DNA from: Kosakonia oryzae | Lineage (GTDB): Bacteria; Pseudomonadota; Gammaproteobacteria; Enterobacterales; Enterobacteriaceae | Reading direction: 5' to 3' | NCBI RefSeq assembly: GCF_001658025.2 | Contig: NZ_CP014007.2 | Span: 5,208,001 to 5,272,000 of the forward strand | Length of the DNA stretch: 64,000 nt | In this document: piece after piece, positions 8,777 to 19,138 of the stretch | Layout of the letters: the number at the start of each line of letters is the position of its first letter | Numbering within the stretch: position 1 is the stretch's first letter | Translations under genes and position numbers: made by a program | The notes under the pieces: model-generated | Database searches by the model: none | Told to the model about the DNA's origin: nothing | What the model saw: the letters and a program-made list of their open reading frames with translations, nothing else

Positions 8777-10129
8777 TTACACCTGGGAAAGGGGGTTCAC
8801 TGCGCGCGCACGGCGATTACGTATCAGGCCAGCGCTGTCGAACAACCAGTACAGCAGTTTCGCCACCAGCAAGCAGAAACCAAAAACGACGAGGAAGAAC
8901 ACCACGCGGGAAGCGAAAGCATCCAGTCCCTCACGCGCCAGCACGATCATATTGAAAATAGCGCCAAAGCAGAAACTGTGCAGAATCGCCGCTTTATAGC
9001 GGTTTGTTTCCCGATTGCCAAGTTTATATAACCAGTCAAACCACTTAATGATAAGCCCCACCACCACCGCACCGAACGGGATAAACCAGACGCCGCCCAT
9101 CACTACCAGCGATCCAATCAGCGTCGGAGAGATCGCCAGCCCGGAGTGGTTATTCAGCACTTCCCAGGTAAAATAATTCGCCGAGTTCAGCACGATACTC
9201 GGACGGCCATGCCACAGCCAGGAAGGGATGAAAACGTAGAAATCGCGCACAATCGGCGCCAGTCCCTGAAAATCGATCTTGTCGTAGTTTTGCAGCAGCA
9301 GAGACAAATTTTCCCAGGGAGAAAAGGTATCGCGCGTCAGATACAAGAAAGTGTAAAACGCTTCGTCCCCGCTGACGTTAAGCCCGTAGCGCTTCAGCGC
9401 CAGCCAGAACATCCCGACAATACCCAGCACGCCCGCCGCAGCCAGCATCCACAGCGAAATCCAGCCGCGAATAATGCCGATAAACAAGAAGATAGCAAAA
9501 GCGATAATAATATTGGCGCGCGTACCGCCGACGATCATGTACGTCAACAAACCAAATGCGACCGTACTGACGAGGAAAAACAGCCACGCCTGCGCGCTCT
9601 GCCGCAGGAAATAGACCACCAGCATGGCTGGAATGAAGAAGTAAAAGAAGCGTTTCAGTGCGACACCGGAAACTTCACTGGAGAAGATCTGGCTATAGGA
9701 TTGCAGACGGAATAGCAAAAATCCGTTGTGCATGAAGAAGATACCTACGCTGACCAGCGCGATAACCATCAGCATGATCCACGTCAGATGCGCTTCGACC
9801 CGATTAATGGTAAACAGCGGGCGGCGCGATACCTGCTCGCTTTTCGCCCGCAGCCGGGTTTTGTACGTCACATAATAAATTGCATAGAAACAGGCCGCGG
9901 CCAGCAGCGACTGCATCATCACGCCCGGCGGCGCAACGCCGACGTTAAAACGGAACACCAGAATGCTGGTGAGCGGGAAACCGAAGAAAAACGTCAACAA
10001 AAAGAGCAGTGAAAAGAAGACGTTAAAATTGAACCGTACCCGGCGAAACTCAAACCAGGTCAGCGTGGCGATAAACAGCGTTGCCACCAGCCAGAGGATC
10101 AACAGACCGCAAAACTCAAGTGGACTCAT
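8777..10129 (-). CDS. wzyE: ECA polymerase
   Basis: Polymerises the ECA trisaccharide repeat on undecaprenyl-PP in the periplasmic leaflet, working with WzzE (length control) and WzxE (flippase). At 450 residues it is a polytopic membrane protein with about 11 hydrophobic helices, the first at residues 4-22. Enterobacterial WzyE is far better conserved than O-antigen Wzy proteins, and the match to E. coli is good throughout. The start overlaps the wecF stop (ATGA), so translation is coupled. Confidence 0.95.
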   Translation of the reverse strand: MSPLEFCGLLILWLVATLFIATLTWFEFRRVRFNFNVFFSLLFLLTFFFGFPLTSILVFRFNVGVAPPGVMMQSLLAAACFYAIYYVTYKTRLRAKSEQVSRRPLFTINRVEAHLTWIMLMVIALVSVGIFFMHNGFLLFRLQSYSQIFSSEVSGVALKRFFYFFIPAMLVVYFLRQSAQAWLFFLVSTVAFGLLTYMIVGGTRANIIIAFAIFLFIGIIRGWISLWMLAAAGVLGIVGMFWLALKRYGLNVSGDEAFYTFLYLTRDTFSPWENLSLLLQNYDKIDFQGLAPIVRDFYVFIPSWLWHGRPSIVLNSANYFTWEVLNNHSGLAISPTLIGSLVVMGGVWFIPFGAVVVGLIIKWFDWLYKLGNRETNRYKAAILHSFCFGAIFNMIVLAREGLDAFASRVVFFLVVFGFCLLVAKLLYWLFDSAGLIRNRRARAVNPLSQV

Positions 10130-11205
10130 CCGGCGATCCCCGCAGCATTGCGCAGCGCCTTATGCCAGAGCGCAATATAGTTTGGACTGAAGAAGGTAAT
10201 GGCGTTTTTATCCACCGCAATCAATTGCCGCCGGGCTTCGCGAATCACCGTCTCATTCAACGCATCACCGGTAAAGAGCACCGGAATATCTTCGGCCACC
10301 ATATCGCGCCAGAACGGGTTTTCCCGGTTAAGCACGCACGGCACCCCGGCCTGAATCAGCAAACAGAGCGTACCGATCCCCTGCTGGCGGGCAAAAATAA
10401 AATAACCCAAATCACACTGCCCGAGTAGCGACAGATAGTCGTCAAAGGCCATTTTTTCACGCAGAATGCGCAGGTTTTCGGCGCTGAATAATGCCAGACC
10501 GGCACGATTTACCGCATCGATATAGCTGTCATTATTGGCCGGGTAGCCCATCGGCACAATGATATTCACCGTATCGCCGAATTGGCGGTGGATGGCCTCC
10601 AGCGCGGCAATATGTTCATTACTCGGATCGCCGGAATTACCCACCAGAATCGTCAGCTTACCTTCCCGCTGCAACTCATGCGCCATAGTATTCAGCGCCG
10701 GATCCATACGCGTCGGGAAATAGAGCAACTCCCCACGCACCGTGGGATTACGTTTCCCGTACCACGACAGATCGCCACGGGTGGCAAAAACGCAGCCTAC
10801 GCGGTGCTGCGCCAGCCTGCGCAGCGGATAAAAAAGACGGAATTTGAGGCTGTGCGAGACTTCGTACAGATCGGCGCCCCAGACATGCCAGTAAAATTGC
10901 TCGCGTTTGATAGCACCGCGCAACAGCGCCAGCCACAGGCTGAAATTGAACTGGCCGTGGAAGAAAAAACGCTGTTGCCGATCCGCTTTTGCACGCGCAA
11001 CGACGGCTTTCGCCAGCGCCTTCTTGTCCGCATAAAAGTGCAGCGTCAGCGCGGGATATTCCGCACCTATTTCCGTGTCGCTGCTGGCGATCATAAACTC
11101 GCGAGCATGTGCGCCCGACGCAGCAAGATGATCGTTAAAGAAGCGCAATACGGTCTGGTTATGGTGTGGGATATCCGATCCCAGTACGTGAATCAGTGCA
11201 GTCAT
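10126..11205 (-). CDS. wecF: dTDP-Fuc4NAc:lipid II transferase
   Basis: Adds 4-acetamido-4,6-dideoxygalactose from its dTDP form to lipid II, completing the ECA trisaccharide (lipid III). Starting at [16 protein letters not shown], the product has 359 residues, the usual length. A longer in-frame extension upstream (to 11316) is only the overlap with wzxE. Conserved features include FFHGQFN and [17 protein letters not shown]. The start overlaps the wzxE stop (ATGA). Its dTDP-sugar substrate needs RffG/RffH-type activities that are missing from this cluster. Confidence 0.95.
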   Translation of the reverse strand: MTALIHVLGSDIPHHNQTVLRFFNDHLAASGAHAREFMIASSDTEIGAEYPALTLHFYADKKALAKAVVARAKADRQQRFFFHGQFNFSLWLALLRGAIKREQFYWHVWGADLYEVSHSLKFRLFYPLRRLAQHRVGCVFATRGDLSWYGKRNPTVRGELLYFPTRMDPALNTMAHELQREGKLTILVGNSGDPSNEHIAALEAIHRQFGDTVNIIVPMGYPANNDSYIDAVNRAGLALFSAENLRILREKMAFDDYLSLLGQCDLGYFIFARQQGIGTLCLLIQAGVPCVLNRENPFWRDMVAEDIPVLFTGDALNETVIREARRQLIAVDKNAITFFSPNYIALWHKALRNAAGIAG

Positions 11206-12452
11206 GCTTTCTTTCGCCAAATCAAAAACGCGCCACAACAGAGGGCGAAATAAATAATGTAAGTTGCCATATAGGCCTGTGCCGCACCGGCAGCGCCGTG
11301 CGCGGGAATCAGCCAACGCGAGAACAGCGTCAGCAGAGTGAACTGGCTGATTTCCGCCAGAATGTAAAAGCGCAGCGACGCTTTGGCAATCACCAGATAA
11401 CCAAAGACGTAAGCGCCCACTTTTAGTACATCCCCGACTAGTTGCCAGGCAAAGAGATCGCGCATGGCGGTGAACTTGTCGGAAAACAGCAGCCAGATCG
11501 CCACATCGCGCAGCAGCCAGACCGTCAGGCTCACCGCTGCCACCGCTGGCAACACAAAGCGCAGTGACTTCACGATTTCGCGCGAAATCTCCTGTTTTGT
11601 CGCCAGCCTCGATAAAGTAGGTAGCAGATAGACACTAAACGAAGCGGTAATAAACTGAAGATAAGCATCGGAAATGCTGCTCACCCCTTGCCAGATCCCC
11701 ACCTCTTCCCAACTATAATGCGCCGCCAGCAGGTTTCGCATCATCACATAGGCCAGTGGCAACGTTACCGATGTAATCAGCGCCATCAGCGTAAATTTAC
11801 TGAGCTGACCGGCTAAACCGTTGTCCCAGCGCGGCGCGAAGTATGCCAGCGGCACCGAGCCGCGCCGAATCAGTAGTAGCACGGCCGGAATTAGCACCAG
11901 CGCCGGAACCAGCGCCATTCCCAGCAGCGCGCCCTGGTAACCGCCAAGCCGGAAGCAGAGATACCAGGCCAGCACGCCAACCACGCTGCCGATAATCAGT
12001 GACAGCGCATTGCTGGCGGCATCGCGGAAACCTTTCATCACCGCCAGCAGCAAGTTCGCCCATGCAATACCGAACTGCACCAGCGCCACCAGCCGCACCA
12101 GCCCCTGAAAATCAGCATGACCAAATAAGCCCCGGCTGACAGGCGCAGCGGCAAGCAAAAAAACCAGCGCCAGCAGCGTTGAGAAGCCCAGTACCATGGC
12201 TGACGACGTACCAACAACCGCCCGCAGCCGCGCCGGATCATCATGATACTGGGCGACGAATTTAGTCACGCCATTGAAAATCCCGGCGCCAGCCAGCACG
12301 CCCAGCACGGTAATTAACTGGCGGAAGTTACCGGCCTGCCCGACGCCTGACGGCCCAAAAGCCACCGCCAAAAGTTTGACCACCAGCAAGCCCGCGCCAA
12401 TTTTGACCAGCGTGCTTGTCGCAGTCCATATCGATGCTTTTGCCAGCGACAT
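11202..12452 (-). CDS. wzxE: ECA lipid III flippase
   Basis: Moves undecaprenyl-PP-linked ECA trisaccharide across the inner membrane. The 416 residues form about 12 membrane helices, beginning [20 protein letters not shown], typical of Wzx proteins of the MOP superfamily. It is a single base downstream of the wecE stop and overlaps wecF by four bases, so the run wecE-wzxE-wecF-wzyE is tightly packed. No unusual feature. Confidence 0.95.
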   Translation of the reverse strand: MSLAKASIWTATSTLVKIGAGLLVVKLLAVAFGPSGVGQAGNFRQLITVLGVLAGAGIFNGVTKFVAQYHDDPARLRAVVGTSSAMVLGFSTLLALVFLLAAAPVSRGLFGHADFQGLVRLVALVQFGIAWANLLLAVMKGFRDAASNALSLIIGSVVGVLAWYLCFRLGGYQGALLGMALVPALVLIPAVLLLIRRGSVPLAYFAPRWDNGLAGQLSKFTLMALITSVTLPLAYVMMRNLLAAHYSWEEVGIWQGVSSISDAYLQFITASFSVYLLPTLSRLATKQEISREIVKSLRFVLPAVAAVSLTVWLLRDVAIWLLFSDKFTAMRDLFAWQLVGDVLKVGAYVFGYLVIAKASLRFYILAEISQFTLLTLFSRWLIPAHGAAGAAQAYMATYIIYFALCCGAFLIWRKKA

Positions 12453-12453
12453 G

Positions 12454-13584
12454 TCAGTAGAAATAGCTCAGAAGGGTGCTGATAACCGTGCGCTGGTTAA
12501 CCGGCGCCAGATTGTAAAACAGCGGCAGACGAAGCAAACGCTCACTTTCCACCGTGGTGTAGCGATCTTCGCCGTGGAATTCGCCAAATTTTTCTCCGGC
12601 AGGCGACGCATGCAGCGGAATGTAATGGAACACCGCCAGGATCTCCGCCTCTTTCAGGAAAGCGATCAATGCACGGCGATCGGCTTCATCACGCAGCTTG
12701 ATGTAGAACATGTGCGCATTGTGGCCGCAATCTGCCGGAATGGTTGGCAGCGTAATGCGCCCGGCGCGCGCCAGCGGTAGCAGCGCGTCATAGTAGGTTT
12801 GCCACAGCGCGAGGCGCTGCTGATTGATGCGATCTGCCGCTTCCAGTTGCGCCCAGAGATAGGCCGCCTGCAAATCCGCCATCAGGTAGCTGGAACCGAT
12901 ATCGCGCCAGGTGTACTTATCCACCTGCCCACGGAAAAACTGGCTGCGGTTGGTGCCTTTCTCGCGGATAATTTCCGCCCGCTCCACCAGCGCGCGATCG
13001 TTAATCAGCGTTGCGCCGCCTTCGCCGCCAGCGGTGTAGTTTTTGGTTTCATGAAAGCTGAAGCAGCCAATATGACCGATAGTGCCAAGCGCACGTCCTT
13101 TGTAGGTGGACATCACGCCTTGCGCAGCATCTTCCACCACAAACAGATTATGCCGCCTGGCGATATCCATAATAGTGTCCATCTCGCAGGCTACGCCCGC
13201 GTAATGCACCGGTACAATCGCCCGGGTTTTATCGGTAATGGCTGCTTCAATGCAGGTTTCATCGATATTCATCGTATCCGGGCGGATATCGACAAAGACG
13301 ATTTTTGCGCCGCGCAGCACAAACGCATTGGCGGTGGAAACGAAGGTATAGCTCGGCATGATCACTTCATCACCGGGCTGAATATCCAGCAGCAGCGCGG
13401 CCATTTCCAGCGATGCGGTACAGGACGGCGTCAGCAGCGCTTTCGCGCTATGAAAATGCTGTTCCATCCACTGCTGACAGCGACGGGTAAAACCGCCATC
13501 GCCGCATAATTTACCGCTACCCATCGCCGACTGCATGTAGTCGATTTCCGTGCCTACTATCGGTGGTGCATTGAAGGGGATCAT
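12454..13584 (-). CDS. wecE: dTDP-4-keto-6-deoxyglucose aminotransferase
   Basis: PLP enzyme that makes dTDP-Fuc4N from dTDP-4-keto-6-deoxyglucose with glutamate. At 376 residues from MIPFNAPP it matches E. coli RffA/WecE of the DegT/DnrJ/EryC1 family. The PLP lysine is in SFHETKNYTAGGEGG, and VVEDAAQGV supplies the cofactor Asp. The frame extends upstream to 13689 but the extension is the wecD overlap and is not conserved. Its substrate is normally produced by RffH and RffG, whose genes are absent nearby. Confidence 0.96.
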   Translation of the reverse strand: MIPFNAPPIVGTEIDYMQSAMGSGKLCGDGGFTRRCQQWMEQHFHSAKALLTPSCTASLEMAALLLDIQPGDEVIMPSYTFVSTANAFVLRGAKIVFVDIRPDTMNIDETCIEAAITDKTRAIVPVHYAGVACEMDTIMDIARRHNLFVVEDAAQGVMSTYKGRALGTIGHIGCFSFHETKNYTAGGEGGATLINDRALVERAEIIREKGTNRSQFFRGQVDKYTWRDIGSSYLMADLQAAYLWAQLEAADRINQQRLALWQTYYDALLPLARAGRITLPTIPADCGHNAHMFYIKLRDEADRRALIAFLKEAEILAVFHYIPLHASPAGEKFGEFHGEDRYTTVESERLLRLPLFYNLAPVNQRTVISTLLSYFY

Positions 13585-13588
13585 AGAG

Positions 13589-14266
13589 TCACCTGTATAA
13601 CCACAAAGCGGTGCTTTCCACGTTCGCGCCGCTCTGAATATATCGTTTAAGTGCTGCCGTATTCCCAAGTTGGGTAGCGACACGCACAAGAGTTAGTTGC
13701 CGCTGTCGCGCCCAGTGACACGCAGCCTGCATTAATTTTTCTCCGACGCCGCGCCCGGCCAGCAGGCCGATACGCGCCTCCTGCCCGTTAAGCTGACGCA
13801 GAGAAACAAAGCCCGCAATTTCGCCATTTTCACCGCGAAACAGCAGACATTGATGGTCAAATACGCCTCTTACTGCGTTTTCTATCCACTGCGCATAAAA
13901 TCGCCCGCTTGCATCAGGCGCATACCAGGGCGCACGAAAACGGCTCTGCACGAAGATCCCGGCCGCCAGACGGCGTAATTCAGGGATATCGTCGGCGGTG
14001 GCCAGTTCGGCAGCGGGATCAACGCCCTGCGGCGATACCGTCAGCGAAAAGTCGATCTCGCCCTCTACCAGTTGAAAACCGAACGTTTGCAAAGCATCCA
14101 GTTGCGCGGTTTGCGACGCCGCCAGCTTTACCTGTACGCGTTCCCAGGCGCTAAAATCCGTCACGCTCAGCGCGGGAGCCGCAGGTTGCAGGCGAATAAT
14201 CGCACTGCGTACGCCAAAAAACGCGCTTTCCCAGGCCAGCTCTTCTAACGTTCCGTGAATTGCCAT
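13589..14266 (-). CDS. wecD: dTDP-fucosamine acetyltransferase
   Basis: Acetylates dTDP-Fuc4N with acetyl-CoA to give dTDP-Fuc4NAc, the donor for WecF. The 225-residue protein has a divergent N-terminal half and a well-conserved C-terminal GNAT domain: [20 protein letters not shown], then [15 protein letters not shown], the acetyl-CoA loop. In E. coli rffG and rffH lie between wecC and wecD; here wecD starts only 17 bases after the wecC stop. It is four bases upstream of wecE. Confidence 0.95.
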   Translation of the reverse strand: MAIHGTLEELAWESAFFGVRSAIIRLQPAAPALSVTDFSAWERVQVKLAASQTAQLDALQTFGFQLVEGEIDFSLTVSPQGVDPAAELATADDIPELRRLAAGIFVQSRFRAPWYAPDASGRFYAQWIENAVRGVFDHQCLLFRGENGEIAGFVSLRQLNGQEARIGLLAGRGVGEKLMQAACHWARQRQLTLVRVATQLGNTAALKRYIQSGANVESTALWLYR

Positions 14267-14283
14267 TTCGCCCCCTTTACGCC

Positions 14284-15546
14284 TTAGCGCCAGACGCCTT
14301 TGGTATCCACGATGTAGCGTTGCGTGATTCGGCTACTCTCCACCCCTTTAAATTCGTTGTGATCGACCAGCAGCACCAGCACATCTGCCTGGGCCAGCGC
14401 ATCTGCGGTATTCACCAGCGACGCGTGGTTACTCAGCGCTGCCGGAAGTTGATGGATATTCGGCTCGACAACCAGCGTTTCCCCGCTGTGCCACTGAGCA
14501 ATATCGCTGGCAATTTCCATCGCCGGACTTTCGCGCAGATCGTCAATATTCGGTTTAAACGCCAGCCCGAAGCAGGCGATTTTAATCTCGCTGGCGCGTT
14601 TACCGCTGGCTGTCAGGCAGTCGGCAACGGTGGCTTTAACCTGGTTCAGCACCCAGTGAGGTTTATAATCGTTCACCTCGCGCGCCGTACGGATAAGCCG
14701 CGCCTGCTGCGGGTTCTGCGCCACGATAAACCAGGGATCGACAGCAATGCAGTGCCCGCCAACGCCCGGCCCCGGTTGCAAAATGTTTACGCGTGGATGG
14801 CGATTCGCCAGACGAATCAGCTCCCAGACATTGATCCCCTGTTCGGCGCAGATTAACGACAGTTCGTTAGCGAAGGCGATGTTCACATCGCGGAAACTGT
14901 TTTCGGTGAGTTTGCACATTTCAGCGGTGCGGGAGTTGGTCACCACACACTCGCCCTCAAGGAAAATCTTGTATAGCTCGCTGGCGCGCGCCGAGCAGAC
15001 CGGCGTCATACCACCGATCACGCGGTCATTCTTGATCAGCTCTACCATCACCTGCCCCGGCAGCACGCGCTCCGGGCAGTAAGCGATGTTCACATCGGCC
15101 GCTTCGCCCGCCTGTTGCGGGAAAGTAAGATCCGGTCGCGCTGCGGCGAGCCAGTCAGCCATCTGCTCGGTTGCGCCGACGGGCGAAGTGGATTCGAGGA
15201 TCACCAGCGCGCCTTTCGTCAGCACCGGCGCAATGGATTTGGCTGCCGCTTCGACATATGTCATATCGGGTTCGTGCTCGCCTTTAAAGGGCGTCGGCAC
15301 GGCAATCAGGTAAGCATCGGCCGCCACTGGCGTGGTGCTGGCCCGCAGATAACCGCCATCCACCGCCGCTTTGACCACGCTACTCAACTCGGGCTCGACA
15401 ATATGGATTTCACCACGGTTAATGGTGTCCACAGCGTGCGAGTTGATATCGATTCCCACGACCTGTTTGTGCCGGGAGGCAAAAGCGGCAGCAGTAGGCA
15501 GGCCAATGTAGCCAAGGCCGATCACGGAAATGGTTGTAAAGCTCAT
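14284..15546 (-). CDS. wecC: UDP-ManNAc dehydrogenase
   Basis: Oxidises UDP-ManNAc to UDP-ManNAcA with two NAD+, supplying WecG. At 420 residues it matches the UDP-glucose/GDP-mannose dehydrogenase family. The Rossmann motif is [14 protein letters not shown] near residue 10, the catalytic Cys is in [14 protein letters not shown], and [16 protein letters not shown] begins the C-terminal UDP-binding domain. The start overlaps the wecB stop (ATGA). The next gene downstream is wecD rather than rffG. Confidence 0.97.
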   Translation of the reverse strand: MSFTTISVIGLGYIGLPTAAAFASRHKQVVGIDINSHAVDTINRGEIHIVEPELSSVVKAAVDGGYLRASTTPVAADAYLIAVPTPFKGEHEPDMTYVEAAAKSIAPVLTKGALVILESTSPVGATEQMADWLAAARPDLTFPQQAGEAADVNIAYCPERVLPGQVMVELIKNDRVIGGMTPVCSARASELYKIFLEGECVVTNSRTAEMCKLTENSFRDVNIAFANELSLICAEQGINVWELIRLANRHPRVNILQPGPGVGGHCIAVDPWFIVAQNPQQARLIRTAREVNDYKPHWVLNQVKATVADCLTASGKRASEIKIACFGLAFKPNIDDLRESPAMEIASDIAQWHSGETLVVEPNIHQLPAALSNHASLVNTADALAQADVLVLLVDHNEFKGVESSRITQRYIVDTKGVWR

Positions 15547-16673
15547 AGTGTTATCCGATTGTTTTTAAGTGCGTGCAAAATGCGCCCGCAGGCCTGTCCA
15601 TCGCCATAGGGGTTGTGTGCATGGCTCATCGCTTGCCAGGCATCGTTATCGCGAAGCAGGCGCGTAACCTCTTCTACAATGCGCAGGCGATTCGTACCGA
15701 CCAGCTTTACCGTTCCCGCTTCGATGGCTTCCGGACGCTCGGTCGTATCCCGCATCACCAGCACTGGTTTACCTAATGAAGGCGCTTCTTCCTGAATACC
15801 GCCTGAATCGGTGAGGATTAGCCAGGCGCGATTCATCAACCACAAAAATGGCAGGTAATCCTGCGGCTCAATCAGGCTCACGTTTTCAACATGGCCCAGA
15901 ATTCGGTTTACCGGCTCACTGACGTTGGGGTTCAGGTGCACCGGGTAAACAATCTGCACATCATCATGTTGCGCGGCAATATCCGCCAGCGCATGGCAAA
16001 TCTGTTCAAACCCACGACCAAAACTCTCGCGGCGATGCCCGGTGACAAGGATCAGTTTCTTGTTGTCATCGAGGAACGGATAGCGCACCGCCAGTTCTTC
16101 ATAGCGACCAGAAGTATTCATTATGCTGTCGCGCACCCAGAACAGGGCATCAATCACCGTATTGCCCGTCACAAAAATATGGTTATCGGCCACGTTTTCA
16201 CGCAGCAAATTACGGCGAGAATTTTCTGTCGGCGCAAAGTGATACATTGCCAGATGGCCCGTCAGAGTACGGTTGGCCTCTTCGGGCCAGGGCGAAGAGA
16301 GATCGCCAGTGCGCAGTCCGGCCTCCACATGGCCAACAGGAATTCGCTGGTAAAAAGCAGCAAGGCTCGCTGCAATGGTGGTTGTTGTATCGCCATGCAC
16401 CAGCACAACATCAGGGCGGAACGATTCAAGAATCGGCTTTAGCCCTTCAAGAATGCCGCAGGTGATCTCCGTCAGCCCCTGTCCGGGGCGCATGATATTC
16501 AGGTCATAATCCGGAACAATCGAGAAAAGGCTCAACACCTGATCCAACATTTCCCTATGCTGTGCAGTGACGCAAACTTTCGCCTCAAAGTCAGGATCTT
16601 TTGCCAACGCATGTACCAGCGGAGCCATTTTGATAGCTTCTGGTCGTGTGCCGAATACGGTGAGTACTTTCAC
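15543..16673 (-). CDS. wecB: UDP-GlcNAc 2-epimerase
   Basis: Interconverts UDP-GlcNAc and UDP-ManNAc, the first committed step to ECA ManNAcA. Starting at a GTG (16673; [16 protein letters not shown]) gives 376 residues, the family length, with an AAAGAGAA ribosome site just upstream. The ATG at 16718 would add 15 unconserved residues. Signatures include [10 protein letters not shown] and [18 protein letters not shown]. It overlaps wecC by four bases and follows wzzE after 57 bases. Confidence 0.96.
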   Translation of the reverse strand: MKVLTVFGTRPEAIKMAPLVHALAKDPDFEAKVCVTAQHREMLDQVLSLFSIVPDYDLNIMRPGQGLTEITCGILEGLKPILESFRPDVVLVHGDTTTTIAASLAAFYQRIPVGHVEAGLRTGDLSSPWPEEANRTLTGHLAMYHFAPTENSRRNLLRENVADNHIFVTGNTVIDALFWVRDSIMNTSGRYEELAVRYPFLDDNKKLILVTGHRRESFGRGFEQICHALADIAAQHDDVQIVYPVHLNPNVSEPVNRILGHVENVSLIEPQDYLPFLWLMNRAWLILTDSGGIQEEAPSLGKPVLVMRDTTERPEAIEAGTVKLVGTNRLRIVEEVTRLLRDNDAWQAMSHAHNPYGDGQACGRILHALKNNRITL

Positions 16674-16730
16674 AACGATTCTCTTTGTTTTAGAGGGATG
16701 AAGGCCCCGTGCCTTCATCTCAGGCGTCGC

Positions 16731-17777
16731 TTAATGTGTACGGCGACGTGTTAATGCCACCCCGGCGCCGACTAACACCCCAACGATACCCCAGATGATC
16801 ATCAGGAAAACACGGCGCGGGCTGTCTCGCTTCACCGGCTCCTCCGGTGTACGCAAGTAACGATAAGTCTGGAAACGCGGGTCCAGCGTAGGCCCGACGT
16901 TAAGAGTATTCAGCATCGCCCGGTTTTGATCATAGTCCAGATCGAATTGAGGCCCCACAGCCTGCAAGTTCTCAAGCCGCGCCTGCAACATCGGGCGGCC
17001 TAACATAAACAGTTCCGAATCGGGTAACTCGTCGGGTGGAACCTCGGTTTCATTGCGTGAAATATTATGCTGCTCGGCCACTTTCAGCGCCTGCTCAACA
17101 TTATGCAGGCGACGGTTGTAGATCGCTTTCGCCACCTCTTCCTGGCGCTTAACCTGGGCTTTCATTTGCATAGTACGCGCGGCCCACGCCCCTTTCAGCT
17201 CATCGTTTAAATGGCTGGCGGCGCGCTGGCTGGCGAAAGCCACGTACTGGCGCAACAAATTGTTCGCATCCGGCGCGGTCTCAGCAATCAGCTTGACGTT
17301 GTCATTGAGATTGCGGGCCGCATCGCCCGGCGTGTACTGGATATTGTTGATTAACTCATCCAGCGTCGCTGCATCAGCTTTACTGTTACCCACCAGACGC
17401 TGCTTGTAGTAGTCCGTCTGCAACCAAAAATCACGGCGCGTGTCCCATGAAGCCAGTTGCACAACAAACTCTTTATAGGATTCATCCATTACCGAAGGTT
17501 GTTCAACGGGCGCCAGATTCGCCTTCACATCCAGATTACGTAAAAATTGTTGCTGGGAGTAAAATCCGCCAAGCATGTTAACCGTAGGGCTATCCGTAAT
17601 GGCCGTCGCACTCCATTCCTGCCGCGCAAAGAAAGTCCAGGCCAGCGCAAGCAGTGCAAACAGCAGCGCCATCCCCCCAATCCACAGTTTTCCTGCCCAC
17701 AAAGTACGAAACAGTCCTCGAATATCCAGCTCATTTTCCGTACCCGCTGAAGGTGTTCCCGACAATGGTTGAGTCAT
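16731..17777 (-). CDS. wzzE: ECA polysaccharide chain-length regulator
   Basis: Polysaccharide co-polymerase that sets ECA chain length (and cyclic ECA size) with WzyE. The 348 residues have the Wzz layout: an N-terminal transmembrane helix (about 30-52), a large periplasmic coiled-coil domain, and a C-terminal transmembrane helix after RTPEEPVKRDSPRR. It lies 13 bases after wecA. Length and sequence match E. coli WzzE. Confidence 0.96.
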   Translation of the reverse strand: MTQPLSGTPSAGTENELDIRGLFRTLWAGKLWIGGMALLFALLALAWTFFARQEWSATAITDSPTVNMLGGFYSQQQFLRNLDVKANLAPVEQPSVMDESYKEFVVQLASWDTRRDFWLQTDYYKQRLVGNSKADAATLDELINNIQYTPGDAARNLNDNVKLIAETAPDANNLLRQYVAFASQRAASHLNDELKGAWAARTMQMKAQVKRQEEVAKAIYNRRLHNVEQALKVAEQHNISRNETEVPPDELPDSELFMLGRPMLQARLENLQAVGPQFDLDYDQNRAMLNTLNVGPTLDPRFQTYRYLRTPEEPVKRDSPRRVFLMIIWGIVGVLVGAGVALTRRRTH

Positions 17778-17790
17778 CGCTTTCCCGGAT

Positions 17791-18894
17791 TTACTTGGTT
17801 AGTGTTGATTTAGACGCGCTGTGACGGCGCATTCTGCGTTTAACTCGTTTCATTAAGCGCGCGACTTTCCAGGCGCGTTTGATGCAGTAACCGTATAAGA
17901 AGAATGCCAGCAAAAACAATGCCAACATTACCCATTCAGGAATAAAATGAAGGTACTCTGTCACGACACCAATGCTGGCCAGTATTGCCGCAGCAAGCGT
18001 GATGAGTACAAATGCCTGACGGGAACTGAAACCCGCCCGCATGATGAGGTGGTGAATATGCTGACGATCGGGTGAGAATGGGCTCATGCCTTTACGCAAA
18101 CGTCGGTAGGTAATCGCCACCATGTCCATCAAAGGAATAGCAATAATCCATAGCGCCGTCACCGGGCTTATCGGATGGGTCTTACCCTGGGTCGTTTCCA
18201 GTAAAATCCAGATGATGGTGAAACCAATCAGCGTGCTACCGGCATCGCCCATAAACACTTTATAACGCCGCCCCAGTAGACCAAGGTTGAGCAGAATATA
18301 AGGCAGAATTGCCGCGATCATGGCAAAACACCACAGCGCCAGGCTGGTCTGCCCATCAAACCATAAAATAATACCAATCGCCGCAAACGAGACACAGGAA
18401 AGACCGCCGAGCAGACCATCAATGCCGTCTACCATATTAAACGCGTTAATTGCCGCCCAGACGGCAAACAGCGTAAGCAGATAGCCAAACGGACCCAGCA
18501 CCATCTCCCACGATCCAAAGATATAACCGAGGCTGCTAAGGTAGAGATTACCGGCCCACATCATCACAACGGCAATGACCGTCTGAATAGCTGCGCGGGT
18601 TTTGACGCTGATATCGAAACGATCGTCCAGCGCCCCGACAAACGCCAGCACGCCTGCGCAGGCAAGATAAAGACCAACGTGGGGAATGTAGTAGTCTGTA
18701 ACGCTGAAAGTGAAGCAAATCCCCGCGTAAACTGAAATCCCCCCAACCAATGGGATTAGCCCCTGGTGTCTTTTTCGGGAATTAGGTTTGTCTACCAGGC
18801 CTACGTGCTTCGCCATTTTTCGGGCGAAGAACAGGAAAACCGTTGTAAACAAGAAAATACCGAATAATTCAGTAATCGCAGTGGATAAACTCAC
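17791..18894 (-). CDS. wecA: Undecaprenyl-phosphate GlcNAc-1-phosphate transferase
   Basis: Integral membrane enzyme that starts ECA (and many O antigens) by moving GlcNAc-1-P from UDP-GlcNAc to undecaprenyl phosphate. I place the start at GTG 18894 (V-S-L-S-T-A-I-T-E-L), which gives 367 residues as in E. coli; an ATG at 18972 would add 26 residues without homology. MraY/WecA family motifs are clear: GALDDRFDIS, NAFNMVDGIDGLLGG, FMGDAGST and DRQHIHH. First gene of the ECA operon. The 200-base leader to the rho terminator should hold its promoter, but I could not fix one. Confidence 0.94.
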   Translation of the reverse strand: MSLSTAITELFGIFLFTTVFLFFARKMAKHVGLVDKPNSRKRHQGLIPLVGGISVYAGICFTFSVTDYYIPHVGLYLACAGVLAFVGALDDRFDISVKTRAAIQTVIAVVMMWAGNLYLSSLGYIFGSWEMVLGPFGYLLTLFAVWAAINAFNMVDGIDGLLGGLSCVSFAAIGIILWFDGQTSLALWCFAMIAAILPYILLNLGLLGRRYKVFMGDAGSTLIGFTIIWILLETTQGKTHPISPVTALWIIAIPLMDMVAITYRRLRKGMSPFSPDRQHIHHLIMRAGFSSRQAFVLITLAAAILASIGVVTEYLHFIPEWVMLALFLLAFFLYGYCIKRAWKVARLMKRVKRRMRRHSASKSTLTK

Positions 18895-19094
18895 AATGCA
18901 TGCTCTCAGCAAATGTTGATCCTGGCAGTATAACGACGTTGCTACACTCCATAAAAGGAGAATGCAGGTCAATCACAGGCGTTATTGTTTGCTTTTCAGC
19001 CAAATGGAAGGTTTTGACCTTCGAAACGCCATCCAGCCGTCGCCAGTGTTGGACAATACCTGTCCGGGTGCATATAGCGTATAGCCCAGAAATG

Positions 19095-19122
19095 AAAAAC
19101 GCCACGTAAAAACGTGGCGTTT
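19095..19122 (-). terminator. rho terminator
   Basis: Hairpin AACGCCACGT-AAAA-ACGTGGCGTT in 19098-19122; on the minus strand it is followed by TTTTTCATTTC. It lies 17 bases downstream of the rho stop and precedes the wecA leader. Confidence 0.88.
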
Positions 19123-19138
19123 CTGAGGTTTATTTGGA

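Noticed and set aside
9146-9715. 189-codon frame opposite wzyE, and similar long frames opposite wecF, wecB, ilvC, gppA and argB
   Set aside because: High-GC codon use leaves long open antisense frames; the sense genes are full length with family motifs.
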